A stretch of 64,000 nt of DNA from JAGVPT01 sp964439265 (GTDB lineage Bacteria; Bacteroidota; Ignavibacteria; UBA10030; UBA8401): contig CAYTOA010000022.1 of assembly GCA_964439265.1 (NCBI GenBank), forward strand, positions 1-64,000, read 5' to 3'. Of the stretch, positions 43,746 through 52,808 are shown piece after piece (the stretch's first letter is position 1; every line of letters starts with the position of its first letter). A program made the translations under genes and the position numbers. Under the pieces are notes generated by a model, which saw nothing but the letters and a program-made list of their open reading frames with translations, did not search any database and was not told where the DNA came from.

Positions 43746-43967
43746 AATTCTCTTCGTGGAGTTGAGGATGTTCCGGCTTGGAATCGACCGCCGCAGGTCT
43801 GAAGGAGCGGCCGAGAGGCGAATGATCGTGCGGATGGGTTCCCGCCTAGAATACTATTCGTCATCCATGCCGCGTGCGTCGAATGTTTCCGAAGGTATGA
43901 TAAGAAAATTTTGAAGAGATTGCAATTAGAAACTCGGTAGTGACCGGATTTAGGATAGGTGTGAAAT

Positions 43968-44041
43968 TCGCTCGCGCAAAATCGCTGAGAGGCAAAGAGA
44001 ATTGATACGTTTTCCTTGCGACTTGGCGTCTTGGCGTGACA
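43968..44041. repeat. Dispersed imperfect palindrome, second full copy
   Basis: On the minus strand this reads CACGCCAAGACGCCAAGTCG, then an AT-rich centre, then CTTTGCCTCTCAGCGATTTTGCGC. It is the same arm design as at 15659-15747. It lies in the 422-base gap between the propeller-like gene and the thioesterase gene. The rest of that gap (43746-43967 and 44042-44167) shows no gene; a minus-strand open reading there owes its length to the repeat. Confidence 0.75.
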
Positions 44042-44167
44042 TTTTCTTCTCCCAATAAAAATTCTTTTGAACATTTTTCTAATGCAGCCATTACCAGAAA
44101 CTAGGGCCGGCTGTTCGTGATGCAGGCTCCGATGAAGAGTATCGCAATTTATTCAGAGGGGAGCGGG

Positions 44168-44605
44168 TCAAGCATCCGGTCCCGCATTTTTTATCTGCAC
44201 GGAGAAGCGTTCGTAGATATCTGGCCCGACTCGCGTCGGTCTGAGGGACTGGAGGCTGATCGGACACCAGAGAGACCGGGCTCGTGCCAGGACCTTCATA
44301 TCCTCCGACCGAAGGAGTTCGGTGTGACGTTCGAAGATATTTTTCTCTGCCGTGCCGACCCAGGTTCGGGCTACGATCTTGTCTCCCATGCGGGCGGAGC
44401 TGAGATAGTCGATCTCATGCCGGACAACCACCCATCCGATCGCCTCCTTTTGGGAAGGAGTTGCGGCCGAATTCCAATGAGCGGTCGATATCTCCTGGAC
44501 CCAGCGGAGGTAAACCACATTGTTCACATGGTCGAACTGGTCGATGTCCTGCGGGAGGACCGCAATGATCTGTTCATATCGTTCGGATGCCGGGTCGATC
44601 GTCAT
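44168..44605 (-). CDS. Acyl-CoA thioesterase (4HBT hotdog family)
   Basis: A 145-residue single-hotdog thioesterase. The catalytic motif QDIDQFDHVNNVVYLRWVQE has the Asp and the HVNN loop of the 4-hydroxybenzoyl-CoA thioesterase/YbgC group. The central strand VVRHEIDYLSSARMGD is also typical. It should hydrolyse acyl-CoA thioesters, with substrate length not evident. Neighbours do not help; the membrane-protein gene upstream lies 31 bases away on the same strand. Confidence 0.92.
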   Translation of the reverse strand: MTIDPASERYEQIIAVLPQDIDQFDHVNNVVYLRWVQEISTAHWNSAATPSQKEAIGWVVVRHEIDYLSSARMGDKIVARTWVGTAEKNIFERHTELLRSEDMKVLARARSLWCPISLQSLRPTRVGPDIYERFSVQIKNAGPDA

Positions 44606-44636
44606 ACGTCGTTACTTTCATAGAGTACGTCGAAAC

Positions 44637-44987
44637 TTATTTTTTTCTCTTTCCAGCCATTGTATTCATAACCCACCCTGCGAACCATTTGCGGACGAAG
44701 AAGAACGGAAAGATGATCAGAATGAAAACGAGCATGATATACGATCGTATGCGCCGAAGTTCAACGTCGCGCGTCCCAACTATTACCGCGTATGCAAGAA
44801 TAAGGAGCGCGAGGAGGAATATCCATGCTGCGAACTGTACCGCAAGAATTTTGAAAAACTTAGATTGCGTATCACTCCGTATTGTGAGGAATTTGGTAAA
44901 CCCAATATCGAATACTTTTCCGGAGAAATACTCCCAAATCGTTACGGTCAAAAATAGGGCCGCAACTATGAAAAAGATGTCTTCCAT
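44637..44987 (-). CDS. Small membrane protein of unknown function
   Basis: A 116-residue protein with three hydrophobic helices (about residues 3-20, 47-68 and 84-102) and a basic C-terminus (FFFVRKWFAGW, then GKRKK). No family is recognised. Its coding character is supported by the hydrophobic pattern and by the tight spacing to the thioesterase gene on the same strand. About 280 bases upstream to the DUF3788 gene hold no gene I can support. Confidence 0.65.
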   Translation of the reverse strand: MEDIFFIVAALFLTVTIWEYFSGKVFDIGFTKFLTIRSDTQSKFFKILAVQFAAWIFLLALLILAYAVIVGTRDVELRRIRSYIMLVFILIIFPFFFVRKWFAGWVMNTMAGKRKK

Positions 44988-45267
44988 TCAGTTCTGCCGT
45001 CTGTAGATCATGGAACTGATATTGTTCGGGAAAAGTTTGGGTATTCTCAGGGAAGCATCCTTCTTGTCTTGCTCTGTCGAGGCATCGTTTCTGCGAAAGC
45101 TCTTGCTACTTCGTCCTACGTTTAAGCACGAAAGCGCAAAAAATATCGAACTCACAAAGAAAGTTACTGCCTGCATGAGAAAGCGAAAAGACTGAGCGCA
45201 TCGTCCACGACCCTACGGATCGTAGACCTGAAGAGAAGGATCAAGTGACCTATTTTTGGGATGACTT

Positions 45268-45684
45268 CTAATTATTTACTTTTATTGAAGCAAGAGTTAT
45301 GATGTTCTTAACGTCGGCTTTCTTCCTTATCTCGAGCCGCAATCCTCTCCCTTCGACATATCGTTTCGCGTTCTTCAATTCCTTGATCATTGAAGAGGGA
45401 AGAGCGCTGGCTTCAACTTCCTGGACAGCCTTGTCCCCAAAGACAAAAGCGATCCTGAAATATTTTTCGCACGGGGCGAAGAAAAAGAGATTTCTTTTTT
45501 TAAAGAGCAATTTGAGCGTCCACCCTGACGCTGCGCCATAGAATTTCCATTCCTCGGTCAGCGGGGAATAGAGGCTGCTGAGCGAAGTTGTTATTTCATT
45601 CCAATATTTGTACGACCGGCCGAGCGCGACCGAAAGCATTTCATCGTTTGGCTTAACTGATTTATCCAGGAATATGCTAGGCAT
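45268..45684 (-). CDS. DUF3788 family protein
   Basis: A 138-residue protein resembling DUF3788, small soluble proteins of unknown role that are common in Bacteroidota and Firmicutes. Recognisable parts are LGRSYKYWNEIT near residue 22, EEWKFYGAASGWTLKLLFKKRNLFF in the middle and the C-terminal YVEGRGLRLEIRK. The fold is predicted to be related to YdhG-like DUF1801 proteins; this is weak. It is an isolated gene on the minus strand. Confidence 0.82.
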   Translation of the reverse strand: MPSIFLDKSVKPNDEMLSVALGRSYKYWNEITTSLSSLYSPLTEEWKFYGAASGWTLKLLFKKRNLFFFAPCEKYFRIAFVFGDKAVQEVEASALPSSMIKELKNAKRYVEGRGLRLEIRKKADVKNIITLASIKVNN

Positions 45685-45842
45685 ATGTTCTTCTTTCAGG
45701 AGAGCGTGAGAATGAATCAGCGGACCTGCAGTCAGTGATAGTTTGCGGTGTAGAGGTTCGCGTTGGGTTTAAAGTAAAAGCAAAGGGACGCGTCGTCGGG
45801 ACGAATCGTATCGCGGGGCGACATATCAGCCGGAGTTAGGTG

Positions 45843-46331
45843 TTACTGTTTCGTGTTATCGATCGACCAATGGGCGTCTCTCAATTTCCATCCTCCATCA
45901 ACATATTCTGCAACGCCTGTAAAATAGCCGGCCGATGTGTCTTGTTTTCCCGTTGCTGCTGTGAGGACTTCATTAAATGACGCGGCCAATACCGCCAGGC
46001 GAGGGCCTAAGGAATCTATACGAATGTTCTCCCACGTTAGATCGATTTGCCGTATTGATTTTGCAAACGTATGAACAAAGGCGTCGGCAGAGTCGTAATT
46101 CGCAAACGCGAGCTGTCCGTTGGACGCCATGAAGAAATGCCCGGACCGGGAAAAATATTTGAGCCATGAAACCGGTCCGACATCGTGGAGGTCCCGGACG
46201 ATTGCATCTGCCATCCGCCGCACTCCTTGATCTACTTCGCTGTCAGCTGCCGTCTGGCCGATGCTTTTGGAAGCTGGGGATATCATCAGGAAAAATATGC
46301 CGAACAAGAACCTCGCAGAAACTTTGAGCAT
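45843..46331 (-). CDS. Secreted NTF2-like protein (DUF4440/SnoaL-like)
   Basis: A 162-residue exported protein. A signal peptide (FLFGIFFLMISPASKSIG) is followed by a cone-shaped NTF2-like domain: helices with WLKYFSRSGHFFMASNGQ, then strands ending in YVDGGWKLRDAHWSID, the tryptophan-rich last strand typical of this fold. Function could be ligand binding or a small enzyme. It has a strong ribosome binding site (GAGGAG 8 bases upstream of ATG). Not linked to its neighbours by spacing. Confidence 0.82.
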   Translation of the reverse strand: MLKVSARFLFGIFFLMISPASKSIGQTAADSEVDQGVRRMADAIVRDLHDVGPVSWLKYFSRSGHFFMASNGQLAFANYDSADAFVHTFAKSIRQIDLTWENIRIDSLGPRLAVLAASFNEVLTAATGKQDTSAGYFTGVAEYVDGGWKLRDAHWSIDNTKQ

Positions 46332-46442
46332 GTGTATCTCCTCAACTAAAGATTGTGCACGTCGATGATACCGTCAATTGCAGAACTGGCACGTTATCGT
46401 TGACCGCCGTGAGCCTAATCGACCGAAAAGATTTCAAAAACA

Positions 46443-46805
46443 TCATGCATCCCGGTTCACGGTGGAAGGGGAGAAAGCCGGGAGGCAAACAGCGATGTAT
46501 TCAGCTCCTCCTTCGAGCGGCGAGCTATAGCGCACCCATTCGCCCGGCTGTGCGACAACGGCCTGGCCGGCTTTCACTTCGATGACACCGTCTTTGTGTT
46601 CGACCTTCAGGCAGCCGCGCAACACAATCGTGATCTCCTGAAACTCCGGTTTCTGGCCGGGCTCAAGCCAACCGGCAGGCGAGACCATTCTTGCCACGCT
46701 CACTTCGGTATGGCCGGAATTCACACGTCCTGCATACTCTTCTATCCGCTTGGGTAAATTACCGGCGGCAGTGATGATTGTCGGTTGTGAGATCAGTTTT
46801 GGCAT
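46443..46805 (-). CDS. Cupin domain protein
   Basis: A 120-residue single-domain cupin. The first motif region is KPEFQEITIVLRGCLKVEH and the second is QAVVAQPGEWVRYSSP. The usual metal-binding histidines of motif 1 are replaced (PEFQE), so the metal site may be altered or absent. Possible roles are sugar-isomerase-like or ligand-binding; none can be chosen. It lies 69 bases before the stomatin-like gene on the same strand. Confidence 0.85.
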   Translation of the reverse strand: MPKLISQPTIITAAGNLPKRIEEYAGRVNSGHTEVSVARMVSPAGWLEPGQKPEFQEITIVLRGCLKVEHKDGVIEVKAGQAVVAQPGEWVRYSSPLEGGAEYIAVCLPAFSPSTVNRDA

Positions 46806-46874
46806 GGATGAATCTCCGAAGTCTGTGATGTGTTGAGCGTGTTGGCTTATATTGCCGCCCAGAGGTGCGGCAAC

Positions 46875-47774
46875 TTACATCGCCGGTTTTTCCTGAGTGA
46901 CCGGTACTTTCAATGGCACAACTCCTGCGAGATCGCCGATGACGTTGACCAGCTCTGTGTTTCCTGAAATGACGACCTTCGAATTATTTTCAAGAGAACT
47001 TTGTGCGGTCTCGAGCCTCTTGAGCAGTTGGGCATTCCCCACGAAGTACTTGTTGGCGGAATCGTTGACAAGCCTGATGGCTTCGGCCTCGCCTTCGGCT
47101 TCGAGGATCTTGGCCTGCCGGACACCTTCCGCTTTCTTTATCGACGCCCGTTTTTCGCCGTCGGCGGTGGTTTCCGCCGCGGTCGCAAAGTCGATGGCGG
47201 CGATCTTTTCATTCTCCGCCTTCACTATTTTGTTCATCGTGTCCTGCACGTCTTTCGGCGGATCGATCTCCTTCAGTTCCGCGCGGACGATGTCGATTCC
47301 CCACGATGAGGTTTCCTGGATAAGAATCCGGTGGAGTTCGTCGTTGATCTTCCCTCGTTCACTGTTGGCCGACTTTAGCGTCAACGTCCCAATGATATTC
47401 CTCAATGTTGTGCGGGCGAGGTTGACGATCTGGCTGTTGACATTATTCACATTGTACTGCGAACTCTTTACGCTTTCTTCATCCGGTTTCACTCTATAAT
47501 AGATCTGTGCGTCGACCATGGCGTTCAGGTTGTCATTTGTGATGATCTCCTGCGGCTCCGCGTCGATCATTTGTTCGGTGGTGTTGATCTGGTACATGTG
47601 GTCGATAATAGGGATCACCCAGTGAAAGCCGGGAGAAGCGAATTCCTTGTATTTGCCCAGCCGCTCGACAAGGCCTCTGTGTGTGGGGCGGATGATGCGG
47701 ATGCCGATGAAGAAGATTGCGGCAAGTGCGATTCCGATGATGAATGATGTTCCGAGAGAATGTACGTCTTCCAT
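46875..47774 (-). CDS. SPFH/band 7 stomatin-like membrane protein
   Basis: A 299-residue stomatin/prohibitin homologue. One N-terminal membrane helix (FIIGIALAAIFFIGIRII) is followed by the SPFH domain (RGLVERLGKYKEFASPGFHWVIPIID; IYYRVKP), a long Ala/Glu-rich coiled coil (residues ~190-250) and a short tail. These proteins form oligomeric membrane scaffolds involved in protease regulation and lipid-domain organisation. The usual NfeD partner is not adjacent here. The ribosome binding site AAAGGA lies 9 bases before the ATG. It starts about 40 bases after the stop of the beta-lactamase gene on the same strand. Confidence 0.93.
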   Translation of the reverse strand: MEDVHSLGTSFIIGIALAAIFFIGIRIIRPTHRGLVERLGKYKEFASPGFHWVIPIIDHMYQINTTEQMIDAEPQEIITNDNLNAMVDAQIYYRVKPDEESVKSSQYNVNNVNSQIVNLARTTLRNIIGTLTLKSANSERGKINDELHRILIQETSSWGIDIVRAELKEIDPPKDVQDTMNKIVKAENEKIAAIDFATAAETTADGEKRASIKKAEGVRQAKILEAEGEAEAIRLVNDSANKYFVGNAQLLKRLETAQSSLENNSKVVISGNTELVNVIGDLAGVVPLKVPVTQEKPAM

Positions 47775-47815
47775 GATCGTGTCCTTTGGTGATGTTAACG
47801 ATAGTTGTACTGCGT

Positions 47816-48562
47816 TCAGCGACGGTTCTTATCTATATTTTCCTGAAGAAGTTTTAGCGTGTGGGCGAGCCCGTCGCCATCGGCCCACCCGTAGTGGCCG
47901 GGAATGACATACTTCGGACCGGGAAATCGATTGATCACATTCGCGATCGTTCTCGGCCACTCCGCGAGGTTGGCATCTTCAAGATTGCCAAGGTCGTTTG
48001 CGTCGGTGCTTTTCACCAGACAACCGCCGTAGAGAACCTTGGCATCGTCACACCAGATGACGATATTGTCCTTGGTATGTCCCTCTCCGGGGTAACAGGC
48101 AAAAAATTGGTGGTTGCCGACGACGAACGTCGTGTCTTTCGTGAAAGAATATTGTGCCCGATTCTTGCCGTGCTCTTTGCAGAGAGAGAGCGTCTGCTCC
48201 GACGTGTAGGTAATGACCCCCTTTTGATTAAGAAAGTCGAGGCCGGCGGTTCTGTCGTCATGGAAATGCGTCGCTATACAAAGGATGACGCGCGAGTGAT
48301 GCCGATCCGCTATGCTGTCGAGTAGCGGCTGGAATTGTGCCGAGTCCCACGGTGTGTCGAACATGACCGCGCCCTGGTTGGTGATCACGTACATGCTATT
48401 GGAGGGAATCGTCTCCACACCGAGCTTCCGGCAAGTTGTGTAAACGTAGTAATCACCAGTTAGATGGGAGATTTTCAACGCAGGAATGTCGGTCTGTGCG
48501 AAGAGCTGCAGCGAAAGTCCAATATCAACAACAACTGCCAACAGAGAGGTGGTCAAATTCAT
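47816..48562 (-). CDS. Subclass B1 metallo-beta-lactamase
   Basis: A 248-residue periplasmic zinc hydrolase that should open beta-lactam rings, carbapenems included. A signal peptide covers about residues 1-23. All B1 zinc ligands are present: H99, H101 and D103 (THFHDDRTAG), H162 (GEGHTKDN), C181 in GGCLVKS, and H223 in VIPGHYGW. K184 in the CLVKS motif and the following LGNLEDANLAEWPRTI segment match the substrate-binding region of BlaB/IND-type chromosomal enzymes of Bacteroidota. Length is right for the class. No mobile-element signature is nearby, so it looks intrinsic. Activity in the native host is inferred from the intact active site. Confidence 0.94.
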   Translation of the reverse strand: MNLTTSLLAVVVDIGLSLQLFAQTDIPALKISHLTGDYYVYTTCRKLGVETIPSNSMYVITNQGAVMFDTPWDSAQFQPLLDSIADRHHSRVILCIATHFHDDRTAGLDFLNQKGVITYTSEQTLSLCKEHGKNRAQYSFTKDTTFVVGNHQFFACYPGEGHTKDNIVIWCDDAKVLYGGCLVKSTDANDLGNLEDANLAEWPRTIANVINRFPGPKYVIPGHYGWADGDGLAHTLKLLQENIDKNRR

Positions 48563-48735
48563 ATGTTTAGCGGAGAGTCACGCTAGATCAATATCGGCAG
48601 CAGGGTCGTCAATTCAGATCTGATTTACGCTGCGGGTCTAGAGGAAGACATGAGGCGCTTGCCTAATGACCGCGATCTATTCGCCCAATCTCACCGAGAA
48701 TGGGTATGGCCCCAATGCCATGCTAAGAATAACAA

Positions 48736-48768
48736 AACCTCCATGATCGATCGTCCGATCAGGAGGTT
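48736..48768 (-). terminator. Possible terminator hairpin
   Basis: On the minus strand AACCTCC pairs with GGAGGTT, with an inner TGATCG/CGATCA stem, followed by TTTTGTTATT. It would serve the gene ending at 48940, 170 bases away, or it may be an isolated inverted repeat. The 377-base gap 48563-48939 around it shows no convincing gene; a 75-codon minus-strand reading at 48691-48918 has some hydrophobic character but no other support. Confidence 0.35.
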
Positions 48769-48939
48769 ATAATCCGTTCTCCCCCGAATCGGCTGTGCCG
48801 GGTGGAGAAATGTAGCGGTAATAGGCGGCAGAATCAAGAAAAAAAATACGTCCGTCGTGAGGCCTGAGCGCAGGGGATCTTCTTCAGACTGCAATTCATC
48901 CAGCTGGAAATAAAACAAAAAGAGCGTGTAGAGCGCAAC

Positions 48940-49653
48940 TTAGAAGCAGACGCCCAAACTGAGTCCGCCGGTGACTCGTGCGCCGTTTGGTCCAATCACA
49001 GGATCGATTCCAACCCTGAACTGGATGCCGCCTCCCATGGGTTGATAACGATATCCAAATGAAAGAATTACCACGTTCCCACTCCCCGTGTTCGTCGTTG
49101 GGTCGTATCCCAAAAAACTTGACGTTGAGCTGTATTGGACAAATTCTATTCCGGCTCCAAGTTCGAGCTTGCTATTTCCATCACCCTGAAGAAAATTGAC
49201 CATCACGGGAATGCCGGTAAACGATACAGAACTTGTAATAAGGAAAGGGGTTGTAACCTGCCACGATGAGTACCCGATTCGTATCGATACATTATTGCTA
49301 ACCATTCTTTCGTAGTTAATTGAATACAGAATCCCCGGTCCCAGAGCTTCAAAATAGATGGCATTCTCAGGGGGCTCCAACGATTTTTCGACGGAGAGAG
49401 TCGAATCGATTTTCTTCTGGACGACGAGAGTATCGAATCCTTTGATCTCCTCCCATTTGATCGTCATGGTCTCGCCCGATCCCAATTGAATAACGACCGA
49501 TCGAAATTCTTGTTTATCGAGTATATGACCGATCACTTTCCCTCCGGATTTTAAGTATACGACGTCATATTTCTCCTGGGAAAGAGAACAAACGGAAAAG
49601 ACAAAAGACAATGCAGTTAATAAAAGAAGGTATCGAACGTGTGTCGTCATCAT
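48940..49653 (-). CDS. Secreted beta-barrel-like protein of unknown function
   Basis: A 237-residue exported protein. A signal peptide (YLLLLTALSFVFSVCSLSQ) is followed by a small beta domain (VVYLKSGGKVIGHILDKQEF, similar to SH3-like stretches in envelope proteins). From about residue 95 alternating strands run to a C-terminal phenylalanine (GLSLGVCF), a pattern typical of outer-membrane barrels. The start at 49653 has AGGAGA 8 bases upstream; an in-frame ATG 17 codons earlier does not. Probably a surface protein specific to this lineage. Confidence 0.75.
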   Translation of the reverse strand: MMTTHVRYLLLLTALSFVFSVCSLSQEKYDVVYLKSGGKVIGHILDKQEFRSVVIQLGSGETMTIKWEEIKGFDTLVVQKKIDSTLSVEKSLEPPENAIYFEALGPGILYSINYERMVSNNVSIRIGYSSWQVTTPFLITSSVSFTGIPVMVNFLQGDGNSKLELGAGIEFVQYSSTSSFLGYDPTTNTGSGNVVILSFGYRYQPMGGGIQFRVGIDPVIGPNGARVTGGLSLGVCF

Positions 49654-49761
49654 GAGATATTCTCCTGTTATGTGGACTAAGCAGTTGATGGCTGGGGGAT
49701 ACATCGATAATACGCTAATTGGAGATTGGATACTTCTCGAATTCCTCCCGAAAGTAGAGAA

Positions 49762-50592
49762 CTACGCAAATCGACAATGCAGCATCTTTATTGCTCTGAA
49801 AAATTTCAGTAGCCTCAGTGAAGAGAGGTATTTTTTATCCCAATATTCTTCCAGATTAATCCTCGAATAAAACGAGAATTCGTCGACGATCGTTATGCGC
49901 ACACTCCATCGAGCGATCGCTTTGCCGGAATTCACGCCCCATATCATCGGCATTAGTAAATCCGATTTCTCGCGGCTGTTCTCCAGCGCGTGATTTCTCA
50001 GCCAGAGAAATTTCTTCGAGTAGACGTCAAACATGATGTCACTGCCGGGGAAGTTAGCTGCGAGGCCGAGAAAGAGCTGCCGAAGGTCGTCATTCTTCAA
50101 ATAGATAAACACTCCGGTGGCCATAAAGAACACCTTTGATAGGCGCTCAGTTATGTCTTTGAACCAGCTTTTGTCGAATACGGACTTTGCGATGCACCTG
50201 TTCCGATCTCCTTCGGGGATCAATTGCCGCCTGAGTGCGATCGTGTCGGGGAGGTCGAGGTCGTACCAGAAGACCCTGCCGTTGTCGACGCGATGGAACG
50301 TCGTATCGAGTCCGGCCCCAATATTGACAATCGTGGCATCAGGATATGTGCCGAGCAGATCCCGGAGGGCGCAGTCCAAATGATGTGCTCGAATCGCGGA
50401 ATTGATCATGATCGGCATCGGCATTTGTTTTAGTTCGGGCCCAAAATCATAATTTAGCCTCTGGACGATCTCGTAGGCATATCTGTCTTTTACGAGCGGG
50501 TGCGGGCTTGCAAACTCCAACGCACGGCCCAAGAGGGGAATGAGAAGGGTTTTCTGAACCTTGCCCAGGTCGATGTTTATTTTATCGTTCAA
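49762..50592 (-). CDS. Leucine carboxyl methyltransferase family SAM-dependent methyltransferase
   Basis: A 276-residue methyltransferase of the LCM/Ppm1-like family. The SAM motif reads VNIGAGLDTTFHRVD, then VFWYDLDLPDTIALRR. FMATGVFIYLKNDDLRQLF is the family's EG-type segment. Substrates of bacterial members include small organic acids in secondary metabolism; none can be named here. No ATG fits the full domain; a TTG at 50592 is the likely start. Its strand and direction match the neighbours, with 108 bases to the secreted-protein gene. Confidence 0.88.
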   Translation of the reverse strand: MNDKINIDLGKVQKTLLIPLLGRALEFASPHPLVKDRYAYEIVQRLNYDFGPELKQMPMPIMINSAIRAHHLDCALRDLLGTYPDATIVNIGAGLDTTFHRVDNGRVFWYDLDLPDTIALRRQLIPEGDRNRCIAKSVFDKSWFKDITERLSKVFFMATGVFIYLKNDDLRQLFLGLAANFPGSDIMFDVYSKKFLWLRNHALENSREKSDLLMPMIWGVNSGKAIARWSVRITIVDEFSFYSRINLEEYWDKKYLSSLRLLKFFRAIKMLHCRFA

Positions 50593-50820
50593 TGTAGGGT
50601 CCCCATAAGGATCATTTTCGTTAGAGGAATATCAGAAATCCGCCGTGCAAAGCCGACCGATATCGCGACTGAAGCTTCTTGATACGGAAGATAAATAACA
50701 TCTCTGCTGTCGGACGTTATCTCCGTCACATTTGAAAGATTAAGAGCGATGGGGATTGAATTGATCGGACGTGTTGATTGACGGGAAGAACCGAATGAGG
50801 AGGGCGCCGAGACGTAAGCC

Positions 50821-51273
50821 TTATTTCAATTTTTTTTCAAAACAAACGCTGTTCTCCATTCCGGCATATTGTCCGTAATTGGGAATCGACGTGTAGCCGT
50901 TCTTGTCGTAAAGGCCTATGGCTTCCGGCTGCCGCTTGCCGGTCTCGAGTACGCATCTTGAGTGCGATAATTCGGCCGCCCATTTTTCCAGTTCGACCAG
51001 CATTGCCGTGGCAATTCCTTTACCCCGTTCCTGCGAGGAAACGAACATACGTTTGATTTCCATTGTCCCCGCCCCAAACTCCTTTATCGCTCCGCAGGCG
51101 CACGGATGTTCGTCTTCGTATGCCACCACGACATGCTTCAGTTTGTCAATTTTGTTGAATTGGGCATAGAACGTGTGTTCCTTGCCATCCCTTAAAGCAA
51201 GGTCCGCGTCGAGCAATTTCACGAGTGCAATGAAATCGCGATTCTCAGAATTGGTTCTGATTATTTTTAGCAT
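50821..51273 (-). CDS. GNAT family N-acetyltransferase
   Basis: A 150-residue acetyltransferase. Its acetyl-CoA motif is MFVSSQERGKGIATAMLVELEKWA, followed by CVLETGKRQPEAIGLYDKNGYTSIPNYG, a tail seen in a branch of GNATs that includes N-terminal and small-molecule acetylases. It is the second GNAT gene in the window; the two are not close copies. About 230 bases upstream to the methyltransferase gene and 200 bases downstream to the next stop hold no gene. Confidence 0.92.
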   Translation of the reverse strand: MLKIIRTNSENRDFIALVKLLDADLALRDGKEHTFYAQFNKIDKLKHVVVAYEDEHPCACGAIKEFGAGTMEIKRMFVSSQERGKGIATAMLVELEKWAAELSHSRCVLETGKRQPEAIGLYDKNGYTSIPNYGQYAGMENSVCFEKKLK

Positions 51274-51473
51274 TAGTGATTTCTGTGATCGTTTGTGCGG
51301 CCTACGGCTTCATCGCGACGTACGTAATAGATAAGTATAACAATGAATCCAAAATGTTGCAAGATGCAATCGCAATATGGTTGTGTTTGGAACGGCATTT
51401 CGACCGCTCCACCGATGACGTGCAAATGTGGGATTACATGGGAAACTGATCTATGATGCGGCACGGCACAGAT

Positions 51474-51980
51474 TCATTCGCTCTGGTATCGACTATAAAC
51501 ATTTGATGCGGCGCCATTGAGGGTATACGATGCGTACTCGTACTTCCACAATTCAGTAAGCGTAAGCCTGTCTTCGTAAATGTTGTAGAGATACTTTTCG
51601 ATGTCTGTCTTATCATCGAAATAGACGACCAGCGTGTCGGCGAAGAGTCTGTATTTTCCGTTGTGGGTTACTCCGTTCGGGTTCTCAAATTCGGAGTAAC
51701 ACACGATTTTGCCGTTCGTATAGAAACTGAGCACACGAGACAATCGGCGAATATAGAACGATCTGTTGTGTGACTCGTAGTTCACTGCATTGTTCACACG
51801 GATGGGCATGCGTTGTACCCAATCATCAAGGAGCTCGGGATCCAGCTGAACCTCTGCATTGAAGTACTGCTGATCATACTGTGTGCGAATACCTACCTGG
51901 AGAGGATTGACAATTGTGAAACAGCCAAGTGGAGAGAGTGAGAGTGCGGCAGTTAGAATAAAGGCCAGCGGCGAATTCAT
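51474..51980 (-). CDS. Lipoprotein of unknown function
   Basis: A 168-residue protein with a lipoprotein signal (LTAALSLSPLGC, Cys at about residue 20). The body is strand-rich (FYTNGKIVCYSEF, KYRLFADTLVVYFDD), possibly a lipocalin-like or small beta-barrel fold. No family is recognised. It follows the beta-barrel gene on the same strand after 47 bases and belongs to a run of six secreted-protein genes at 48.9-54.9 kb. Confidence 0.75.
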   Translation of the reverse strand: MNSPLAFILTAALSLSPLGCFTIVNPLQVGIRTQYDQQYFNAEVQLDPELLDDWVQRMPIRVNNAVNYESHNRSFYIRRLSRVLSFYTNGKIVCYSEFENPNGVTHNGKYRLFADTLVVYFDDKTDIEKYLYNIYEDRLTLTELWKYEYASYTLNGAASNVYSRYQSE

Positions 51981-52027
51981 AATCGTCGTGGAAGAGTTTC
52001 TTAAATTGAATGAGCGGCAGCCGATGA

Positions 52028-52738
52028 TTAGAATAACCTTACCCCAATCTGTACCAAGAGCATGCTAATGGTTTGAGTCCCGGAAGTATAGATCGTTTCT
52101 CCAGTGTTTGGATTAGACACAGTTCCTGTATAGCTCGGAGTAGCCGAAATATATCGCAGGCTTACAATGTATCTATTGCTGATCTCCAATCCCGCAGATG
52201 CTCCAAATGCAAATGCTGAGCCGTGTGCGGAACTGGAGTTCGAAAGTTGATTTCCATTCGGGCCCGACAAAGTTAAAGCCGGAATCCAGGAGAACATCAT
52301 GCCAGCCTGCGCTTCCACATACCCGCGGTTGCGCGGACGTAATTGAGATTGAACGCCAACGCCGACCATAGGGACCAGAGAAGAATAAGACCCGACGTTG
52401 ATTTGAAAACCTTCAGGTGCGTTTAACGATTGCAGGAGCTTGGATTTGTCCATGGAGTTCGACGTAAAATTAAGCGTTGCAAATTCAAAGAACGGTCCCC
52501 CTTCCATCGGCAGGTCGTATTCTGAAGAAAGAGAGTAGCCGATCCTGGCATATCCATCATTCTTCGGAACGGTGGTTTCCGCGAAACTTGCCAGCGGGAT
52601 CGACACTCCGCCCGTAAGGCTGACTCCACCAATGTATCCTTCCGTTGGTGCGGCTGCCTGAATTTGAGAAATAACTGTTCCAGCAAAGAAAATCTGCAGC
52701 ATGGGAAAAAACGGTGAAACAACAAGAAGTCTTTGCAT
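52028..52738 (-). CDS. Outer-membrane beta-barrel-like protein
   Basis: A 236-residue exported protein. The signal peptide is followed by alternating hydrophobic/polar strands ending in a C-terminal Phe (VQIGVRLF), with Gly-rich turns (GSYSSLVPMVGVGVQSQ, AFAFGASAGLEISNRYIVSLRY). This is the pattern of an outer-membrane porin-like or OmpA-like barrel of about eight to ten strands. Ligand unknown. The order barrel-lipoprotein on one strand with short gaps suggests co-expression with the gene at 51474. Confidence 0.78.
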   Translation of the reverse strand: MQRLLVVSPFFPMLQIFFAGTVISQIQAAAPTEGYIGGVSLTGGVSIPLASFAETTVPKNDGYARIGYSLSSEYDLPMEGGPFFEFATLNFTSNSMDKSKLLQSLNAPEGFQINVGSYSSLVPMVGVGVQSQLRPRNRGYVEAQAGMMFSWIPALTLSGPNGNQLSNSSSAHGSAFAFGASAGLEISNRYIVSLRYISATPSYTGTVSNPNTGETIYTSGTQTISMLLVQIGVRLF

Positions 52739-52808
52739 GTTGTGTTTCTTCTTAAGGAATAAGAATCATACGATGCCTGCACAGTATGTTTCTATTCATA
52801 CGCCGTAT

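Noticed and set aside
43742..44074. Minus-strand reading of 110 codons in the gap before the thioesterase gene
   Set aside because: Part of it is a translation of the dispersed palindromic repeat and the rest shows no protein-like pattern.
44988..45176. Minus-strand reading of 62 codons with a hydrophobic start
   Set aside because: No family resemblance and no convincing ribosome binding site, and an overlapping reading on the other strand is equally long; not supported.
47816..48562. Glyoxalase II or other MBL-fold hydrolase
   Set aside because: The Cys ligand in GGCLVKS and the B1-specific spacing of ligands are not found in glyoxalase II.
48691..48918. Minus-strand 75-codon reading between the beta-lactamase and barrel-like genes
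   Set aside because: It has some hydrophobic residues but no clear start signal and contains the hairpin at 48736; evidence is too weak to call a gene.
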